Source: Apostichopus japonicus
Taxonomy: Eukaryota; Echinodermata; Holothuroidea; Aspidochirotida; Stichopodidae
DNA length: 64,000 bases
Assembly (NCBI RefSeq): GCF_037975245.1
Contig: NC_092572.1
Coordinates: forward strand, 28,625,989-28,689,988
Direction of reading: 5' to 3'
The notes beneath the pieces were generated by a model, which saw nothing but the letters and a program-made list of their open reading frames with translations, ran no database searches and was not told the origin of the DNA. Position numbers and translations under genes: made by a program. Of the stretch, positions 11,827 to 24,900 are shown piece after piece. The stretch's first letter is position 1; each line of letters begins with the position of its first letter.

Positions 11827-13792
11827 GGGGACCCATTCATAATTTTATTTGAAAGTAGTGTATAGTATAGATTTCCCCATTCCCAACCCCCCTCCTCATG
11901 GCTGGTTTAATCTCTGGGTACTTAACGCAATGACAACTCTGCGCTCCGATTAACATGAGAATAGCTTCTCACGTGTGTTTTTTTGTAAAAACAGTACAGT
12001 ACAGAAGAGTAGCTGTCTGTCATGGGTAAGGATGGCGATTGGCGAGTGCCTCCAGATGTTACAGATAAATCAATAACATTACACCAAATGTGACACTTTT
12101 TTCTGAAAGAGGAATCAGTTTTTGTTGTAATCTGTATCCTGTATTAAAGTGTGGGCATGGACAAATAGTTCATTACCAGGGGCTTTCAGTTTGGTCACCA
12201 ACTTTCCATAAATTTAATCAAAAATGACAGTACAAAGAAACAAAGGAAACCTTGCTGTTTGTATTTTTTTTTTTTATCAATTTATGTAAATGAAGTACTG
12301 AACAATTAGTGATCCTATTTTTTCTTTGTTTTCCTGGCTCCAATGATTTTCCTTTTTTTGTATTGTGCAGTGTCAGCAGTATGTTTAGTACTGAATTATA
12401 AATCACACGTGTGTGTAATATGTGTGCAAGTTTTGCAGGGGGGGGGGGAACATCATTAGGGGGAACATCAACATGTTGTACATACCAGAGATAGTTTGAA
12501 CATCAGTACGAACTGATTTTATAACCATTTTTATAACTTTTGTAACGAAGGGCCCGATCAGATTAACCCCATTCTCTCCCCCCATGCTCTCCCCTCACCA
12601 CCTCTTTAACATGTTACATCACTCTTGTTTTTCCTATATGACTTGCAATTTTTATTGCAGGGAGGGCAATTACCCCACCAGAGAATTTTTCAGCATTCGA
12701 ACCTGTTATTATCATGTTCTTCCTTATTAGTGACTTTTGAATGAAGATATTCATTGATGTTAAATTATGATCAAAATCTGCATTGTCAGCAGGAATAATG
12801 ATAGATCGGACTTAAAACAGCACTTCCTCCTTGCCCTCACAGCCTGATTCTTTATGGAAGGAAACACAGACAGCTAGACACACCTTTAGAATCAACATGG
12901 CATAAGCCACAGAATTCAGTTAGTAAAAGCAAAAGAATGAGATTTTAGAAGTAGATAGTAAATAAAGAATGCAATTGTTTGGGCGGTCACCATGGACACA
13001 GTACAACTGTTAATGGATCAGGGGTGTGATAGGTGCTGAAAAGTGGAAACCAAAAACGTCTGTCACAGTTAGAGCAGTTCAAAGGCCTAAGTTCTGACTC
13101 AGTTATATACTGTTAATGCTAAATAAGATCTAAATGGTGGTTTATTGATTTAACAAATATAAATTGATCAGTGATATTACTAATGGCATGCATGTACAGT
13201 ATGATAGACCTTACATATAGCCTGTTTCTGTTTAACCCATCAATCCTCCATCCTCGCATACTGTACTCTTACAGTGACAATTTACAATTTAAGGATACTC
13301 CCTTCCCCTACTGCTGGCTTACCTTCCCTACCCCCCCACCCCCCACTTCCCTTCTGGTTTAATCGTAGGGAACCAACGGTGCCTATTCTTAAGCGGTCTG
13401 ATTTGGAAGGGTGAAAGGCAGGGGGAGGGGGTTGGGGGTTGGGATCATATCACTGCACATCCACACTGTGCAGATGATCATCCACAGATTAATTTAAGGT
13501 TTCCTCATTGCCCCCTTCCCCTCCCCAAACTCTCTTCCCAATAACTTCTCCCAATATTGTTTGCTTTAAATATGGTTTTTGAGAATGAATTGATTCTTAT
13601 ATCTACATACATATCTTTTATGTCTAGAAACTGGTAACATTCTTGCACTGTGCCCCCACCCCCCCCCCCCCCCCGTGACCCTTTCTAAGGTTGCTGCACT
13701 CTTCTGAATGTACCATAGGGGTATTTTCTCATGAATTTGTTAAATTTGCCAGTTATATTACAAAAATTACTTTTTTTTTTTTTCCCTTGCAG

Positions 13793-13858
13793 GACCAAAA
13801 TCAGCATTCTTAACCCTTTCATCGCAAAACCATCAGCAAACTTAAACTTGCCATGAAG
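13793..13858 (+). other. candidate 66-nt internal 5' UTR exon ending in a start codon
   Basis: The segment is preceded by a strong polypyrimidine tract (13 T then CCCTTGCAG, ending 13792) and followed by a consensus 5' splice site (ATGAAG|GTAAGA). All three frames across it contain a stop, so it would be untranslated. It ends with ATGAAG (13853-13858) in a fair initiation context (GCCATGA). It is the best-looking exon in the CpG-poor left third. It cannot contribute coding sequence to the ERF-like gene downstream, because joining it to that gene's first visible exon gives early stops. A different gene or a leader exon are both possible. Confidence 0.35.
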
Positions 13859-16800
13859 GTAAGACGTCCTTTGTTTATTACTTCTACTGGTAGTCTAGAT
13901 CCTGTGTGTCATTTTGTTGTTCATGTGCCCCCTCCCCCACCCGCCCCCCTGTCACATTACTCAACAGCTTGCTGGCATGTCCGAAGCTCCGGGTCACCGC
14001 ATGTTGTAAAACGTTCTGAAGTAGGAGCTCGCAGAGGAATTCAGGGGAACTAGTGGGTTGTAGTGGGTTTTCATTGCGGGAAAGTGGGTTTTAATTGAGT
14101 GGTTGTTTTGCCCCACTTATTTGAACACTTAGTCATAGCAGCTATATCATGTGCACATTCAGCATTTGTCCCAGGTGGTCTCACAGGTCCCATTCAGAGT
14201 TCCATTTGCTTCTTCTACCCCGACCCCCACTCCCCACCTACCCCTTCCACCCGCCACTATATCAGTGAACATTCTGAACCACAAAGATAATTTACAGACC
14301 GTCTGAATGGAGGACTTGGCATCATTTTTAAAACGTGATCTTAAAGGAACATTTAGGCATTTCGACTAAAACAGGACAGATTTTCATATATGGTTTGTTA
14401 GTTAAATGTCACTATAATTCTACCTAACATATTGAATCTCTTAAAGATCAATCAACATGTAGATATGACATTTCATAATTTTTGAATTGGATTACACCGA
14501 GAATAAGTTACACTAAAATAGCCCACGCATTTGGCAAACATGAGCCAATTATTGGGTTAAAAATAGAACATCAACTCACTACTGTACATTATTGTTATTT
14601 TGACATCACTGGGGAAGGTAAACCAGGTCTGTGAAAGTAAAACCTACTGAGGGAGTACATTATTACAAATTAAAAATTCTGAGAACCCATGGGAGCCAAA
14701 AAAACCAAAGGAAAACTCTGCTCTTAAGAGCCCAATGCAAAGAAGGTTTCAAATATGTATTAATAAACTTCACCAATATGAAATATTCAGCAACGTTATT
14801 ATTATTATTATAATTTTTTTTTTTGGTAATAAATAAAAAATCATGATTATTGATATAGTATTTGCATGTTACTCTCTCATATGAACAGAAATGTGTTTGT
14901 TGGGGAGGTTGATCATCAGTAGATTGTATCACAAGGACCGATGATGATGATATGTTAACCTGGGTATGTGTCTCTCAGATGGTCTAATTCAACTAAGTAC
15001 AATCGAAATCAAGACGTGTATATTGGATTCCACAAAACAACTTTCAGGCATAATTGCTGATTGCCTTGTTAATTAGTTGGTCATGTTCACAATGATAAGC
15101 AGTGTGTACTCCAAGAAAGGAAGAGAGAATGGACTATTACACAGCTACAGGCCCTTAACCAGGCTGTGCTCCACTACCCCCACCGTGTAGACCACTATGT
15201 TCTCCCCCTCCCACCCCATCACCATCTGAGCCACCCATCACATGCAAAAATAATTTTCCAAGTTACCCAGGTCATAAGTGTTGTACTCCTGCCGAAATTG
15301 TTGGTGCCCCTCCAGCTCAGAATTCCTATGGTATAGGTTGTTCCCTGTGCCCTTTACCTGTCTGCACACAATACTTGCACTCTAGTTCGATCATGCTTCG
15401 AAGCTAACATGTAAGAGGTCTTTCAGTAGTATTGCCCTCTTTCGAATGGAGCTATTAAACATATTTGGGGACTAATTGGATAGGTCCAGAAGGTGGTTGT
15501 GATAATATTTCATGATAGGTGGGGGGGGGGGGGTAAGGGGGTCCCAGTTGGGGTGGAACCGAAGTATGTTTGTTCAAGTGTTGTTTCTTTCAACTTCAAG
15601 TGTTCTGTTGTGTACCGTTAGTTCTACTGGGTGGAAGGTCTACAAGCTGGGATGTCTCTCTCCATTGCTTTGTCACATCTATTATTACATTTCTGGGAGT
15701 CATTTACAGTCAAGTAGTTGTATCTAAAGTTACTCCTTGACAACCTTCATCCTGTATTCTTTGAAAAGGTTCTCCCTCAACCCTCCTCCCCCCCCCTCCC
15801 CCTCGCTTTGGCTGTAGTCACTTAAGTAAAGTAGTTTACTGCAGTATGATGCTGGGTTTTCAGTCTCTGTTTCCTGGCATCACTCATCAGCTCGTTTCTC
15901 TTGATTAGCGCTTCCCGTAATATGAAGAGGTCATTAATGGCTTCATGCTAGAGCTACCGCAGAGATTAAATTACTACCTTAAGACCTCCCCCGAAAAAAA
16001 AAATCAGGTTAGAGCAAAACTGAAAGCGAAATGAAGAACGAAAGAAATGTGAGGATGTGGGCGGTGGTTGGCTTGTAAAGTACAGCAAGGGGATGTTCCA
16101 GTTTAGTAAAGGTCAATTGACAGCAGAAAAAAATATTCCAACCGAGAAGATTGAAGACGGGGGAACCTAAGTCCTCTGCCCCCCCCGCCCCCTTTATACC
16201 CCTCCTCTCCTCTGCCCTCACCTCACCCCTCACTCTTCTTATCACTCCATACTCTTCCCCTCACCTCCATTCTACTCTCTCTTTTCGACCTCTCCTATAC
16301 TGTATTGTCTCATCACTACTTTGTAACCCTCTGTCACTGCCCCCTCCCCATCCCCCTGCATCTCACTGTGCCATCTAAACTCTAATCTTATCCCCACAAC
16401 TGTTCTTCTTTCCTTCTGGCCATTCATCTCTACCATTCTGCAGAATCCCACCCCCCCCCCCTCAAGGCCACCCTGTCCCTCATCCTCCCCCTTTAACCTT
16501 GTCTAAACTATATATAAATATATAGTTGAATACACCCAGGCAATACACCGTGCTGGCAAAGTTTTTCAAAAATGACATTCTTGCAAAACTGATAAAGTTT
16601 GCAGTTTACTGCATTCCTCTCAAAATGTCTTTCAAACTTCTGCACCCCCCGTCTATGGTATCCTTGTATTCACTCTGCAATCGGTTTTGTTTTCTTTATT
16701 TTTTGAAATGAAAGTATGTTAAATTCTTTTCTTTTTCTCATATTTGATCGTTGTTTCATTTAAGAGAGATCAAAATACCGTACGTGTACAACCTAGTTTG

Positions 16801-18230
16801 GAACTGTCTTTTATTTTTACCAATCGACCTGGTTCTTCAAATACCATTTCAGTTCGCCCACATCGCGTGAAGAAGTGCGAAATCCCCTTTACATTTGTGT
16901 TATTCACCTCCCTCCCCCCCCCCCCCCCCCCGTAATTTGTTTTATACGTAGGCTATATCTCATATTATACCTCCATTGTTCCGTAAACGCAACGTTGCCT
17001 GTGGGTGTTTGGTGTTAAATCTGTTGTCTTTACGTGGAGATCGCGAGTGATGAAATTAACTTCTTTGGCTTTTGTTAAAAGAAAAATTTAAAGGAAACAA
17101 AGAGAGAATAAAAATAATAAAGAATAAAAAAAACACGTGTGTTGATTCCACCCCTTTCAACTATTTGTCAATTTTCAACAAATATTTGAAATGTATTTTG
17201 GTTACTAGTCGATTACAAGATTCACACGTCTATTCCTATTGGTTATAATTCAAAGGGGTATCATAGCTCGTGGTAAATAGTTCTATGATCGTGTAAAACT
17301 GCCTTAGACACCTTCTTGACGTGATCAAATGTTAGTTTGGCCAATTTTGACGGCTGGATTTAATTCTACTTGTCACCCTCGTTACAATGATATCACGCTA
17401 TTGGCGGGGGAATATGTATCGTGATATTCAAACAGACTGTCTTAAGAGCGAGCCGTCTGCTACAGTTAACTCTAAACGGTCGTGAAATTTATGGCGGCTG
17501 CCCATTACAGTTTACAGTGGAGAAGAGTCCCGGTAATCTTGATACCCCAATTTTTCAGCCTCTCTCGTTTTCTCTGTTTTCGGAAACTTTCAAAGAAACC
17601 CGAAACGCCCATCACTACCCTCGTTAACCGCGACCGTGACCTCATCGAGTCACTGTGAGCGTCCTTTGACCAATCAGGGGTCGTCAAGCGACGAGAAGAG
17701 ATTACAAAACGTTTCTCTGTGTCGGTTGATGTGCCAAGAGGGAGTACCTAAGGCACATTTCGCTGCTTCCACAATTGTTCCAATTTATCATAAGGTTATA
17801 AGGAATTCCCCCGGTGGATTGTTCAGGAATTCGCCGCCTGCATGGTAAAAGAGTAGGCATTGCTGGTGGTGGTTGTTTGGTACTCGGGGAAGTCTTGTGA
17901 AATCTGCAAATTGACGCCGAATGAAATACGAGCATTCCAGCGTTGCATATTAATTGAATCATTACCCCTGCAATGATCTGACTCGCCAAGGAAATAATTT
18001 ACGATCATCTATGAAGAGACAGGGAGGTAGAAACGGATGAGTAGAGGTTGCTGATGAGGTGACGAAAGGGAGTGCTTCCGACCTACGGAGATATAGAAGC
18101 GTTTCACAGCGTTAAGAGAGCTAACGCTGGGACGTTCGTCATAGACATTCGTAAGAAGGCTACTTGTTAGGTTTCTTGAACTAATTTAGATTTATAAATT
18201 TTGTTTTTGTCTCCCCGATATTTAAAATCA
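13859..18230. other. non-coding stretch spanning the CpG transition
   Basis: No recognised gene. It holds pyrimidine-rich DNA (16180-16500), long C runs (16914-16932) and a G run near 15521-15533. CpG rises steeply from about 16.7 kb (27 CpG in 17041-17640). A CCAAT box (GACCAATCAG) lies near 17668 in GC-richer sequence, suggestive of a promoter but without a TATA box or defined exon. Confidence 0.45.
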
Positions 18231-18410
18231 TATTTACTTCGCTTCCTGCCTTAGACGTCTCCCCGCAACGTCGACACACTCGCTCTCCTGTGCTTAGAGT
18301 GAACTGGTAAACTTTACGCACTCATCGACTGCTCACTACCGGTCAATGACCCTCACCCTTTCTAATGTTACCACCCATCAAAGTGACTATTAAGTGTTTT
18401 TGCTCGTTCA
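18231..18410 (+). repeat. interspersed repeat family, copy C
   Basis: Shares TATTTACTTCG, GTCTCC.CGCAAC, GAGTGAACTGGTAA, ACTACCGGTCAATGACC and ACCACCCATCAAAGTGACT blocks in the same order and strand as copies A and B. Confidence 0.45.
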
Positions 18411-21400
18411 GAGTATAGTAACATCTTCTTTAATTTGTATTAAAAACACGTCAAGTTTTGAGATTTTTCTTGACTGCTTTCTTCATGGGATTTCTTACTG
18501 TCATGAACAAGAAAGGCGTCTAAGCGACGAAATATTGAGACGCGATCAGAATCATTACTTACTGATTCGGTTAATCTTCATTTTACGAAGACAAGTCGAG
18601 GGAGTTTTCTTACAAGTAAGAACAGTCTCAAATTCGAAGTCCTTATTTTGTGAATTACTCAGCAGTGCATATAACGCTTGGTGAAATTTCGGCGGAGCAA
18701 ATGCAAAATGCGCTTTACATGACGTATTCCCTCATCATTGTTGACATCCTTCATGCCCGAATCCTATAGGATCCCATATCAAAACGGATTCGCCAACACG
18801 GTATAGCATTGCGTAGTAAAGAGCATGCGTTGCAAATCCACTTGAAGCGTTCGATAGGTTATCTGCGATCCGGGTCACCCGTCAGATCTGTATACAACGC
18901 CCCGTTCTCAACGCTATAGTCTGTATTTACACGTCTGTATTTACACAATGATTCAAATCTATAGCGCATACAATCCCAAGTCTATCTGCTGGATAAATAT
19001 ATAAATAAATGAATAAATACAAACTATGCAATATAGAGTAGGGGCTTCTCATTCATGATGGTGGTGGGTCAAATCGGCACCGCGAACGATTTTACAAGAA
19101 AAGAAAGATAAACAAAAACAAAGCTAGGTCGACAATCACTAATTGGGTATGTTAACCATTACTGTGTTAGGTTGAGCACACTACCGGTCTATACCCCACT
19201 CAATCTCATGCTCAGTCTTCTTTAATAAGGTTTTCGTTCTCTCGGGCCTCGTTGCGTCCAAGTAGTAGCTTCATGCACTATAGCCTTTGTAGAAATTTAA
19301 TTTGAGAACAAACTTTGTTCATAGCGGCCTTGATTCCGAACCTTCCGGCGCAAGGCGGCTAGAGCTCGTGGCCTTTTCCAAATTTTGTATTATCAGACAC
19401 TAATCGCGCAGCTGACCACCCACTTTTTATTGACGGGTCATCTATGACGTCATACCTGTTTGCTTCAAGTTCAAGTCATTTAGTACAAAAGTCCGCCAGG
19501 ATGCTTGAGAATCGGTTGCTCTTTCATCGGTCGCGAATACTAATGTTATTTTCAGAACTGCTCTTTCAGGGGGAAAGTGGGAGAAAAAACACGCACACAT
19601 TTCACGCGGACATCCTTTGATCGAGATACGAATCAGTGAAACTCTGGTTTCGAATCCCAAAGTTTCAAGGTTGTAAAGTGCTTTTTTTTCGCAACATATA
19701 TACGAGAGAAGTAACGTAACTTATACCAATTCGAAAACAAACTTAAGGAACAGTAAATCAAAATTTTGGAGAGGGTGGTACAGTGAGTGACAAAGGTAGG
19801 TAGGTAGGGATGTGTTTTTTTTTAATATTTCTTTTTTAAACGATCGCCTTTGTTTGGTCATCGAGTAAAATACAGCTTGCTAAATTGACAAAGGAATATT
19901 TTATTTTCTTCAAGTTCAACCGTTTTCTTGCGACATGAAGTCGGTCCCCTCGGTTCGCTGATTGGGTTACAAATGGTTTACCATGACGGGGCGTTATCTC
20001 CACATTTCTAACCTAAGGTCAATTTCAACCCACCTGGAGACAATTATTTCAACAAAATTGTTTCAACAGCTCAATTTAGTGAGAAGTGGCGATAAATATT
20101 ATTTTCGACTTTTTGTGACAGCGGGGTGGGTATAGAGCCTAGGTTTAAGTGAAGCGATAACGTGGTGTACTTCCCAGGTGAGTTCGGCATTGGGGGGGAC
20201 TTACTGTTTGATTCGCGCCGCCAGTCTCGGTGGGACGAAAATCTTTCTAACACGATCATATTATTTACCAAACAGGTAAAAGTAAAAAAAGCCGTAAAAT
20301 GTGGTTTATAAGACACTCTGTTTGATCACAAGTCAAAAACGGGATAGAGAAGAGGAAAGAGAAATGTGACGTGCAAATCATCCGTTGATTGGGGGAGTGT
20401 AATATATATGTGTGTTATATAATTGCATGTGTTAGTTGATACGATTTCCTTGTCTGTATAGATTGGTCGTAACTGTCATATCGCGGCTTAACTAAGTACT
20501 ACTGACACCCATTACGAGTGAAAACTGACAAAGGTGGCGGCCTCTGTTGGACCGCTCACTGGTATCAGGGAACAAAGGCATATTGTGACAAAGACATTCC
20601 TCCATATTTATAGTAATAAATGGTAAAGGAAAAAAATTATAGAAAAAATAATAGTGATGATGATGATGATAATAGGAGGCAAAAGAAGAAACATATACCT
20701 ACATTCGGTGTAACAATGGAAATTGCGTTATGCAAAGAGAATTCCGTTGGTGCTGAGGAGGGTGTGTTCGCCGGTACTGTAGAGGTAACGCTGTTGCGGT
20801 ATAGGGAGGGAAGGGGAGGGGAGGGGAGGAGACCAGGTGATGTTTGTCATCATAGACGAACGGTTTGTAAAATTGTGGCGAGCGCGACCTAAAAGAGGGA
20901 TTTAGGTGGGTCGCTTTATTCCCTTTACATGCGGGTTTAAATTACTCATGTAATAACACACACATACACATATAAAGGTATATATGTAACTAATTTCTAC
21001 CAAACACACTTTACGCAGGCCTTGATTTAGGTCCTCCCTTACATGCCTTCTCTCGATCTCTTGACAAACGCACTTTTGTTTTATTATCTAGCAAACAGTC
21101 TACCGTCACGAGTGTCAAGACAGTTTTCTACCCAAACACACTTTAACGTAAGCATTTAGATTTCATTTTGCCCCATATTTGTGGATACCTGGTTGATCTT
21201 TTAACAGACAATTCTTACTTTATCGTGTGTGTAGGTGTTCATAATTAAACCGTCGCGACGACCTGTGTGCCCCGAGTATAAACATTTTAACTGTTCTTTA
21301 ATATTACATGTGAAATCTCATCTCGTATCGTGAGATTAAAACAACCGCTCTATATACAAAACAGGTAATCAGCGTTTCCTCTTCGTGCTTAAACGAAATT

Positions 21401-24218
21401 AGCATCGCATTACGCTAGACCCATTGGCATTGTTATCAAGATCAAAACATGTTTGCTACTTCCAGTCTTGCTACTCGCGTCTCTTGGATTCCTATGTTTT
21501 TTCCGTTTCTAATTAAAGACGAAGAAATCGTGAATAGATAGGTATGAAGTGTGTCTTACATGTTAACGAATTAACCTAGAATCGAAGAGGGGGAAATTGC
21601 TTACTTTCGAGCCCCCTTGAAAACGTATCGATCATACTGTAAAAGGATACCTGATCCGCTACTTTTTTGTCCGAACAATATTGATATCTGTGGCTACAGA
21701 TGTTCACACAAAATGTAACGGCATTAGAAGCGATCAGGTTGACCTTTTTGCAAAGCTATCCGTTCTTGACAGGTTGAAAGTTTAAAGGAACACTGGAGGC
21801 TGAAAAAAACTTCCGTTAACTATTATGCAGTTGTTCTGGTTAGCCGTGTAAGACTTGCAATGAGATAGTGATTGGGGTGGGGTGTAAGAGAGGGGGGGGG
21901 TTGGGATGTACCTCTTTCAACTTCACACAATAAACAATAAGTAATCATTGTGTTTTAACCTAATAAGACCTAATTTTTATAGTCAATAATATATCTCAGA
22001 ATCGGAAGGTATTCCCCAGCCCTATGAATATCCCCGTGATGTGAACTTTACACAGGTGCGTATTTGCACTTCAACAATCCCCCCCCCCCCCCCCAACACC
22101 CACACCCCTCCAAAGAAAAAGCTGGTTGCTTGCCATAAGCCCACATGGCCTCATGTCCTTATCCGTTTGCTCGTTCAGGCCGATTGAATATGTCAATATG
22201 AGATGCAACAGTTATAATGTGTGGCTTGGAACAGTTATAGGCAATTCATCGCATAGAAGACAACGCATGCGCGTGATATCGATTATCTAACTCAACTATC
22301 CAGCTTAGCGTCATTATGTGACTGTTGAATAATGTGTCCAGTATTAGCCTACGTGCAATATGTAGGCGCCTCTATCTATATGCGGATGTTCTGTACATTC
22401 AATATTGAGGTGTGTTAATTGCGCGATACATAATTTATGTATATATGCGTATTGCGTGATGTTTGTTTACAAAAAACAGAACCTGTGCCCGATCACTTGT
22501 TTATGAACAAAGATTTAATTTGTTGCTCATCCCCGGTGCCAAACGGCTAATTCCTGTGGAAGAGAATTACTTGGTCGTATAATTATGTGGTCGATATGGA
22601 ACCTGGCCAAAAGTGAAAGAGACGATTATATAGGCGTACTGATAATAATGCATCGGTTTTGTGTGTCTTTATAATACGATGCATCGTATAGCCTAGCTTT
22701 AAGATGCAATTATCACAGCAAACGAAAGGGGATTTTTTTTCTTTTCGTCCTATATGGGAACTTTCTTTTTTGGTTATTGTTCATACAACGTTATAGTGAC
22801 ATAGAAATACGTCTATGCACAGTGTAATGATTTATGTTCTACATGTTTTGAGAGTAAAAATCTGGGAATTACGATAAGCTCTTTTATCTCTTTGAGCGGC
22901 ATTGTTCATAAATATCGTAAGATACTATATAGGAATGAAGATGAAAGTAGAATATTCACTTTCTAAGAACTCAATTCAAACAATCTATAGAGAGTTAATT
23001 GTGAGATCCGCATTTAATGAACGATTGTTATGCAACTGTCTATAACTGCTATAATCATGTGACACTATAGGGGCATATACCATTATGTATCTTATGATAT
23101 TTTCAGTATCAAGACGGAAAGAAACAAAGAATCACAGTAACAATGGGCCGTTGTATTATGTCATAGCTTGTGGATCTATTATTTCAGTGAAGCAAAATCA
23201 CTTTCCAAATCGTGATTGGAATTGGTCAGAATTCGTACGTAAATATATTCCACAATCTGATTCGTGACCCGCCATCCTTCACGGAAATATCCTCACGCAT
23301 GCGCATATTATAAGCTACGTCATCTTACAGCTATAGTTAGCAGGGCCAGCTTCTCACCGAGGATGGTAATCGCCATTATTATTTATGAGAAGACAAGAAA
23401 TGCTTAGGGGAGTGGTGGGGGGGGGGGTGACAGTGAAATGTCAGCCCCGTTTAAAACATTGGATACCAGGACCCCCCCCCCCCCACGCCGAAATCTTCAC
23501 ACCTTTCACTTCCACATTTTTCCTCCCTTTACTCAACCCACATAAACAATCGCCGTGTATGTATTTTGTACATAGACGTCATGCCAAGGCCTATCATTGA
23601 CACATGCAAACCTAAAGCCTACATTAATCCCTTAAGATGACTAGTTAGTCTCAGCACACGAGGAACGGAAACTCGTCGACGCTGTTACCCCCCCCCCCCC
23701 CCACGATCTATTTTTAGCCTATTTTCTTTTACCCTGTTTCATAATTCGCCGTGTTTGAATACTTCCTCCCATTAATTCGCTTTCGTTTTTGTCTTTTCTT
23801 TCTCGTTTAAAAAAAAAACACATTAGGATCGGGATAGGATATCATATTTAACGTGGTTTGACGTACTACCGCGGTATCCGTTTTTAATTTCAAAATGAAA
23901 CTTAACAAGCAGTTATTTAAAGAAAATGTTAATTGACATCTTTAGATTTGTATACGTTAACGACAATCCTGTATTGCATTTTGTTTGTAGAGCATCCACA
24001 TTTTCTTCCCTTTTCAAATGCCATCTTGCGTGTTGTTTTTAGCTACATTTATGTTATCAAACATCTTGGTCACGCAAATATACCGGACGTATACGGATTA
24101 GCCTCGTCTTCCTAAGATGGTTACACACGCAAAAAAAAAGAAATTGCCGCGTCGGAAACCATGACAACCACTATTTTCCGTAGTTGACGAACGCTGCCTA
24201 CGGCATGCGGTCAAATTC
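18411..24218. other. CpG-rich non-coding stretch
   Basis: No recognised gene. A palindromic CRE octamer TGACGTCA is at 19445-19452 and NRF1-like palindromes are near 22265 and 23291. Long C/G runs lie near 21890, 22079-22094, 23408, 23472 and 23688-23702. A purine-rich (GGGGA)n patch is at about 20805-20830. Confidence 0.45.
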
Positions 24219-24315
24219 TGACGTCAGTAGGTGTTATTACCATAAACACTGCATCGTGCAGACGACAACATACGTCACAGACGGTATAAATATAGCAACG
24301 GCGTAGAGATCTTCA
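24219..24315 (+). promoter_or_regulatory. candidate core promoter: CRE, half-CRE, TATA box, initiator
   Basis: TGACGTCA at 24219-24226 is followed by a TACGTCA half-site near 24271 and TATAAATATA at 24285-24294. An initiator-like TTCAATG has its A at 24315, exactly 30 bases after the first T of the TATA box. The spacing is that of a real metazoan TATA promoter. No transcript evidence is available. Confidence 0.4.
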
Positions 24316-24898
24316 ATGGCATAGTTATGTGATAAGAGTGAATACTACAGAAGAAAAGCAAAAAAAAAGCCCGCGAAAAATAATTTGACGTTTAAAGGTT
24401 CATAGAGTTTGAGAGGAGAAAGGAAGGTTTAGAGAACGTTTAGGGAAGAAAAGGAAGCACAACCTGGGGATTTTCTTGACGCATTCAGGGAGAGAAAACG
24501 ACGACATTAGGGCAGAGTTAGTCCAGATCATCTCCACAAATAGATCGAATTTATAAAGAAAAGGTCGCCCGGGAAATGGGAATACATTTGCTGCTTATAC
24601 GTGTTTACAAATATAGAGAGGAAAATGCGGAAACAAGGTCGACAAAGCAAGCGGGTGGCATGCGGGGGGGGGGGGGGGTGGGAGTTAACCAATGCGGATC
24701 GTTTGGTCATTTTTGATTTAGGATTTGTCCAACGTTGAGTTTTAAATATTAATTACTTGACAAGAGAAATTGTCACCTCCCAAGTAATTTCATGAAAACG
24801 GTGAATCATTATGTGAATAGATTTCAGACGTTTTACACCGTTTCAATTGTAAGTGAACCGTTTAATCAGAACGGGGAAACTGATTCAAACTGAAATAG
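24315..24898 (+). other. candidate non-coding first exon
   Basis: It runs from the putative initiator to a near-perfect 5' splice site, ATAG|GTAAGTAT (GT at 24899-24900). It contains only short open frames, the first being ATG GCA TAG at 24316. If transcribed on the + strand, the next recognisable coding gene is the ERF-like gene 21 kb downstream. This could be its 5' UTR exon, which is inference. Confidence 0.25.
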
Positions 24899-24900
24899 GT

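Larger units (their letters stand above)
8851..13792. other. CpG-poor non-coding stretch with microsatellites
   Basis: No recognisable coding exon. Simple repeats are (TCA)n at about 9569-9617, CCCCCTTCT-type units at 9805-9860, (AATAAT)-like at 10915-10970 and (CCCCT)n at 11783-11826. G or C runs occur at 12438-12448 and 13659-13674. The few open frames have no domain and no convincing splice context. Confidence 0.5.

Noticed and set aside
19620-19665. tRNA-like B-box (GGTTTCGAATCCC)
   Set aside because: There is no A-box at proper spacing and no cloverleaf could be folded.
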